From the NCBI GenBank assembly GCA_963848205.1, contig CAWKCV010000003.1, positions 558,001-622,000 on the forward strand: DNA of 64,000 bases, written 5' to 3'. Both the position numbers and the translations under genes were made by a program. The stretch is from BOG-908 sp963848205. Its GTDB lineage: Bacteria > Pseudomonadota > Alphaproteobacteria > Acetobacterales > Acetobacteraceae. This document shows, piece after piece, positions 60,721-64,000 of the stretch. A model generated the notes under the pieces. It worked only from the letters and a program-made list of their open reading frames with translations. It was not told the DNA's origin and searched no databases. Each line of letters begins with the position of its first letter. The first letter of the stretch is position 1.

Positions 60721-60860
60721 CTTCCGCAAACCATCCCCAAGTAAGTGTGGCCGGCGAACATCGCTGTGCGAGATTTCACTTCCAGGATGCCGTGAAAAGC
60801 GGCCATCCTGACATCGTCCGGGCCGCACGCCGCCCGGATGCCAGGGGCACCATACCGACC

Positions 60861-63218
60861 ATGCTGTCACGTAACCTCGAACAAACACTCCACCGGTCCC
60901 TCTCGTTCGCCAGCGATCGCCGGCACGAATATGCAACCCTGGAGCACCTCCTCCTCGGACTGGCCGACGACAGCGATGCCGCCACCGTCCTGCGCGCCTG
61001 TGGCGTCGATCTCGACAAGCTCCGACAGGACCTCACCGAATTCCTCGACAAGGACCTCTCGGGCCTGACGACCGATCGCACGACCGAGCCCAAGCCCACC
61101 GCCGGCTTCCAGCGCGTTGTCCAGCGCGCCGCCATCCACGTGCAGAGCTCGGGCCGCGACGAGGTCTCCGGTGCGAACGTGCTGGTGGCACTCTTCAGCG
61201 AGCGCGAAAGCCATGCCGTCTATTTCCTGCAGATGCAGGACATGACGCGTCTCGACGCGGTCAATTTCATCAGCCACGGCATCGCCAAGGCACCCGGCCG
61301 CGCCACCCAGCGCCCGAGTGCCAGCAGCAATGGCCCCACTGGCGGTGCGCCGGAGAGCCCGGAGCACGAGCGCGAGGAGAAGCCGCGCGGCCGCAACCAG
61401 GACGCGCTCTCCACTTACTGCGTGAACCTCAACAAGAAGGCGATGGCCGGCAAGATCGATCCGCTGATCGGCCGCGACCAGGAGGTCGAGCGCACAATCC
61501 AGATCCTCTGCCGCCGCACCAAGAACAACCCGCTGTATGTGGGCGACCCGGGCGTCGGCAAGACCGCCATCGCCGAGGGCCTGGCCAAGCGCATCCTCGA
61601 AGGCGACGTGCCCGAAGTGCTCGCCAAGAGCACGATCTACGCGCTCGACATGGGCGCGCTGCTCGCCGGCACGCGCTATCGCGGCGATTTCGAGGAGCGG
61701 CTGAAGGCGGTGGTCACCGAGCTCGAGAACCAGCCGGGCGCGGTGCTGTTCATCGACGAAATCCACACAGTCATCGGTGCGGGAGCCACCAGTGGCGGCG
61801 CGATGGATGCGTCCAACCTGCTCAAGCCGGCGCTCGCCAGCGGTTCGCTGCGCTGCATCGGCAGCACCACCTACAAGGAATTCCGCAACTACTTCGAGAA
61901 GGACCGCGCCCTGGTGCGCCGGTTCCAGAAGATCGACGTCGCCGAGCCCTCCATCGAGGACACGGTCAAGATCCTCAACGGCCTCAAGCCAAATTACGAG
62001 AAGCACCATAAGGTGCGCTATACCGACGAGGCGATCCGCGGCGCCGTCGAGCTCGCCGCGAAATACATCAACGACCGCAAGCTGCCCGACAAGGCGATCG
62101 ACGTGATCGACGAGGTCGGCGCCAGCCGCATGCTCGTGCCCGAGGACAAGCGCCGCAAGACGGTCACGCTGAAGGACGTCGAGGAGATCGTCGCCAAGAT
62201 CGCCCGCATCCCACCCAAGAGCGTGTCCGCCGACGACAAGGAGACGCTGCGCAACCTCGAACGCGACCTCAAGAGCATGGTGTTCGGCCAGGACCGCGCG
62301 ATCGACGCGCTCGCCGCCGCGATCAAGCTCAGCCGCGCCGGCCTGCGCGACGCCGAAAAGCCGATCGGCAACTATTTGTTCAGCGGACCCACCGGCGTCG
62401 GCAAAACCGAAGTCGCGCGCCAGCTCGCCAGCACGCTGGGCATCGAGCTCATCCGCTTCGACATGAGCGAATACATGGAGCGGCACTCCATCAGCCGCCT
62501 GATCGGCGCTCCACCCGGCTATGTGGGCTTCGACCAGGGCGGATTGCTCACCGACGCCATCGACCAGCACCCGCACGCCGTGCTCCTGCTCGACGAAATC
62601 GAGAAGGCTCACCAGGACCTCTACAACATCCTGTTGCAGGTGATGGACCACGGCAAACTGACCGACCACAACGGCAAGACCGTCGATTTTCGCAACGTCA
62701 TCCTGATCATGACGACGAATGCGGGTGCGGCCGACCAGGCCAAGGAAGCGATCGGCTTCGGCAGCACCGTCCGCCAGGGCGAGGACGAAGAAGCGATCAA
62801 GCGCATGTTCACGCCGGAATTCCGCAACCGGCTGGACGCGACCATCACCTTCGCCGGCCTCACCGAGGAGATCGTCGGACGCGTCGTCGAGAAGTTCGTC
62901 ATGCAGCTCGAGGCACAGCTCGCCGACCGCAACGTGACGATCGAGCTATCCTCGGCCGCCAAGGAATGGCTCGCCGAACGCGGCTACGACCGCCTGTATG
63001 GCGCCCGCCCGCTGGGCCGCGTCATCCAGGAATACATCAAGAAGCCGCTGGCCGAGGAGCTGCTGTTCGGCCGCCTCGTCCACGGCGGCTCGGTCAAGGT
63101 CGCGATGAAGGATGGCAAGCTGGACTTCGAGTTCGAGTCCGCCCCGGCACCTGTCGTGGTGAGCGGGCCGGAGGATGGCGAGGGATCGGCGGAGCGCGAG
63201 CCGGAGACGGTGGAGTAA
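60861..63218 (+). CDS. clpA: ATP-dependent Clp protease ATP-binding subunit ClpA
   Basis: The 785-residue AAA+ unfoldase starts MLSRNLEQTLHRSLSFASDR with the Clp N-terminal double repeat (residues 1-145). The first AAA module has Walker A GDPGVGKTAI near 229 and Walker B VLFIDEIHT. The second has GPTGVGKTEV near 509, LLLDEIEKAH and a C-terminal D2-small domain. It unfolds substrates into ClpP, with ClpS as adaptor. ATG 60861 gives the family N-terminus; the open frame to 60747 is leader sequence. The last 35 residues are acidic and Pro/Glu-rich. Confidence 0.96.
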   Translation: MLSRNLEQTLHRSLSFASDRRHEYATLEHLLLGLADDSDAATVLRACGVDLDKLRQDLTEFLDKDLSGLTTDRTTEPKPTAGFQRVVQRAAIHVQSSGRDEVSGANVLVALFSERESHAVYFLQMQDMTRLDAVNFISHGIAKAPGRATQRPSASSNGPTGGAPESPEHEREEKPRGRNQDALSTYCVNLNKKAMAGKIDPLIGRDQEVERTIQILCRRTKNNPLYVGDPGVGKTAIAEGLAKRILEGDVPEVLAKSTIYALDMGALLAGTRYRGDFEERLKAVVTELENQPGAVLFIDEIHTVIGAGATSGGAMDASNLLKPALASGSLRCIGSTTYKEFRNYFEKDRALVRRFQKIDVAEPSIEDTVKILNGLKPNYEKHHKVRYTDEAIRGAVELAAKYINDRKLPDKAIDVIDEVGASRMLVPEDKRRKTVTLKDVEEIVAKIARIPPKSVSADDKETLRNLERDLKSMVFGQDRAIDALAAAIKLSRAGLRDAEKPIGNYLFSGPTGVGKTEVARQLASTLGIELIRFDMSEYMERHSISRLIGAPPGYVGFDQGGLLTDAIDQHPHAVLLLDEIEKAHQDLYNILLQVMDHGKLTDHNGKTVDFRNVILIMTTNAGAADQAKEAIGFGSTVRQGEDEEAIKRMFTPEFRNRLDATITFAGLTEEIVGRVVEKFVMQLEAQLADRNVTIELSSAAKEWLAERGYDRLYGARPLGRVIQEYIKKPLAEELLFGRLVHGGSVKVAMKDGKLDFEFESAPAPVVVSGPEDGEGSAEREPETVE

Positions 63219-63266
63219 GGAAGGCAAGCCTTCTTTTTTGAAATAACGAAGCAAAAAACGTTTGCT
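63218..63266 (+). repeat. Interspersed hairpin repeat, copy 13
   Basis: AAGGAAGGCAAGC, then CTTCTTTTTTG and AAATAACGAAG arms (partly mismatched), then CAAAAAACGTTTGCTC, directly at the clpA stop. Confidence 0.72.
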
Positions 63267-63325
63267 CTGCTGTCTCGTGGTCAGCAGGCAATCGTTTTTC
63301 GCTTCGAAGCGAGGACATTCACACA

Positions 63326-63604
63326 ATGAAAGCTACTTGGAACGGTCACGTTGTGGCCGAGAGCGATGACGTCGTGAAAGTCGAAGGCAACGCCTACTTC
63401 CCGATCAATTCGCTCGACAAATCCGTGCTGCGCGACAGCACCACGCACAGCACCTGCCCCTGGAAAGGCACCGCCAGCTACTACACGCTCGAAGTCGGCG
63501 GCCAGCAGAACAAGGACGCGGCCTGGTTCTACCCAGAACCCAAGCAAGCCGCCGCCGAAGTCAAAAACCGCGTCGCCTTCTGGAAAGGCGTAGCAATCTC
63601 TTAA
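63326..63604 (+). CDS. DUF427 domain protein
   Basis: The 92-residue protein matches the small DUF427 beta-sheet family: MKATWNGHVVAESDDVVKVE, NAYFPINSLDKSVL, TTHSTCPWKGTASYYTLEVG and KDAAWFYPEPKQAAAEVKN. Function is unknown in the family. It is flanked on both sides by hairpin repeats (copies 13 and 14) and appears to be a single-gene unit. Confidence 0.88.
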   Translation: MKATWNGHVVAESDDVVKVEGNAYFPINSLDKSVLRDSTTHSTCPWKGTASYYTLEVGGQQNKDAAWFYPEPKQAAAEVKNRVAFWKGVAIS

Positions 63605-63608
63605 CAAC

Positions 63609-63655
63609 CAAAAAGTTTTTTGGTCCTTTTTCTCAAAAAAGGACTGCTTGCTTCC
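63609..63655 (-). repeat. Interspersed hairpin repeat, copy 14 (inverted)
   Basis: CCAAAAAGTTTTTTGG, then TCCTTTTTCT and AAAAAAGGAC arms, then TGCTTGCTTCC. It lies between the convergent DUF427 and permease genes and may terminate both. Confidence 0.78.
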
Positions 63656-64000
63656 TAAACCCAGCGAATTGGTTTTCGCTGCCGACTCCGTGAATAAGCC
63701 AAACTCGCCAGAAACACCCCGCCCAGCAGCAGCATGCTAGGCCGTCCCGCGTCTGGATCGGCCCAGTCCGCGGCGACAAAAGCCGCCACCAGCGCGATCA
63801 CCAAAGCCGGCAAAGCCGGATGCAGCGCCACCCGGAACCAGCGCCCGGTGACGCCCGCGCGCCGGCCGGCGATGATTGCAGCCGCCATCAGCAGATATTC
63901 GAACACGTTACCGGAGATGATGATCAGCAGCGTGCGCTCACCGAGCAGCACCGCGGCGGCGGAGGCCAGCGCCAGCAGCACGGTGGCGCGCACCGGCGAC
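63655..64000 (-). CDS. APC-family amino acid permease (C-terminal part; runs off the right edge)
   Basis: The minus-strand frame enters from base 64000 without a stop and ends at TAG 63657-63655, covering the last 114 codons. It has three to four hydrophobic segments: RATVLLALASAAAVLLGERT, LIIISGNVFEYLLMAAAIIA, ALPALVIALVAAFVAADWAD and SMLLLGGVFLASLAYS. This order fits the C-terminal helices 9-12 of APC-superfamily amino acid transporters. The transport motif region is outside the window, so substrate and start cannot be judged. Confidence 0.7.
   Translation of the reverse strand, partial: SPVRATVLLALASAAAVLLGERTLLIIISGNVFEYLLMAAAIIAGRRAGVTGRWFRVALHPALPALVIALVAAFVAADWADPDAGRPSMLLLGGVFLASLAYSRSRQRKPIRWV

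Noticed and set aside
60867..62669. 600-residue minus-strand open frame over clpA
   Set aside because: It is antisense to intact AAA+ modules; no motif of its own.

Overview
The window is high-GC chromosomal DNA of an alphaproteobacterium, most likely a member of the Acetobacteraceae (Rhodospirillales). This rests on the style of the housekeeping proteins (GyrA, ClpA/ClpS, Map, PurB), a phasin gene next to clpS-clpA, many GTG/TTG starts, and short hairpin repeats scattered between genes. The genus cannot be fixed from sequence alone. There are no rRNA genes, CRISPR arrays, transposases or phage genes. Two tRNA genes are present: Lys-TTT and Ser-TGA.

Layout. (1) 1-1.7 kb: a pirin gene cut by the left edge, divergent from a LysR regulator. 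(2) 1.8-11.3 kb: a very tightly packed nine-gene operon: inositol-3-phosphate synthase, HD-like protein, methyltransferase, Gfo/Idh/MocA oxidoreductase, zinc-ribbon MBL hydrolase, YcaO protein, sugar-isomerase-like TIM barrel, GT4 glycosyltransferase and PIG-L deacetylase. I cannot match it to a described pathway. It is the best candidate here for a new system, plausibly making a modified inositol glycoside. (3) 11.3-16.1 kb: a peptide-use module (exported serine hydrolase, dipeptide epimerase, XRE-cupin regulator, POT peptide transporter), apparently tied together by two copies of a TTCATATATGAA palindrome. (4) 16.3-20.9 kb: gyrA, coaD, two cyclophilins, tRNA-Lys. (5) 21-31 kb: a minus-strand sugar cluster with two epimerase genes, one fused to a TIM-barrel-like domain, a B12-binding radical SAM protein, one GT4 and three CgeB-like glycosyltransferases, then a zinc alcohol dehydrogenase. 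(6) 31-38.7 kb: an exported HAF-like repeat protein, an antenna-less photolyase-like protein, tRNA-Ser, LpxR, and a murein operon (MltB-type transglycosylase, RlpA, D,D-carboxypeptidase) with tmk. (7) 38.7-52.3 kb: an extracellular polysaccharide region (three glycosyltransferases, asparagine-synthase-type amidotransferase, exosortase-type O-ligase, flippase, two beta-helix proteins, a YXWGXW protein). (8) 52.3-64 kb: purB, a TerC/YjbE membrane protein, a beta-roll protein paired with an exported ferritin-like protein, a truncated radC, map, a second D,D-carboxypeptidase, a phasin with PhaR-like boxes, clpS, clpA, a DUF427 gene and the C-terminal end of an APC permease.

Across the right two thirds, 14 copies of a roughly 45-bp interspersed hairpin repeat occupy intergenic gaps. 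Some are in facing pairs, and the hairpin arms vary in compensating fashion. The repeats stay open in several frames and create false N-terminal extensions on neighbouring genes, so I trimmed starts accordingly.
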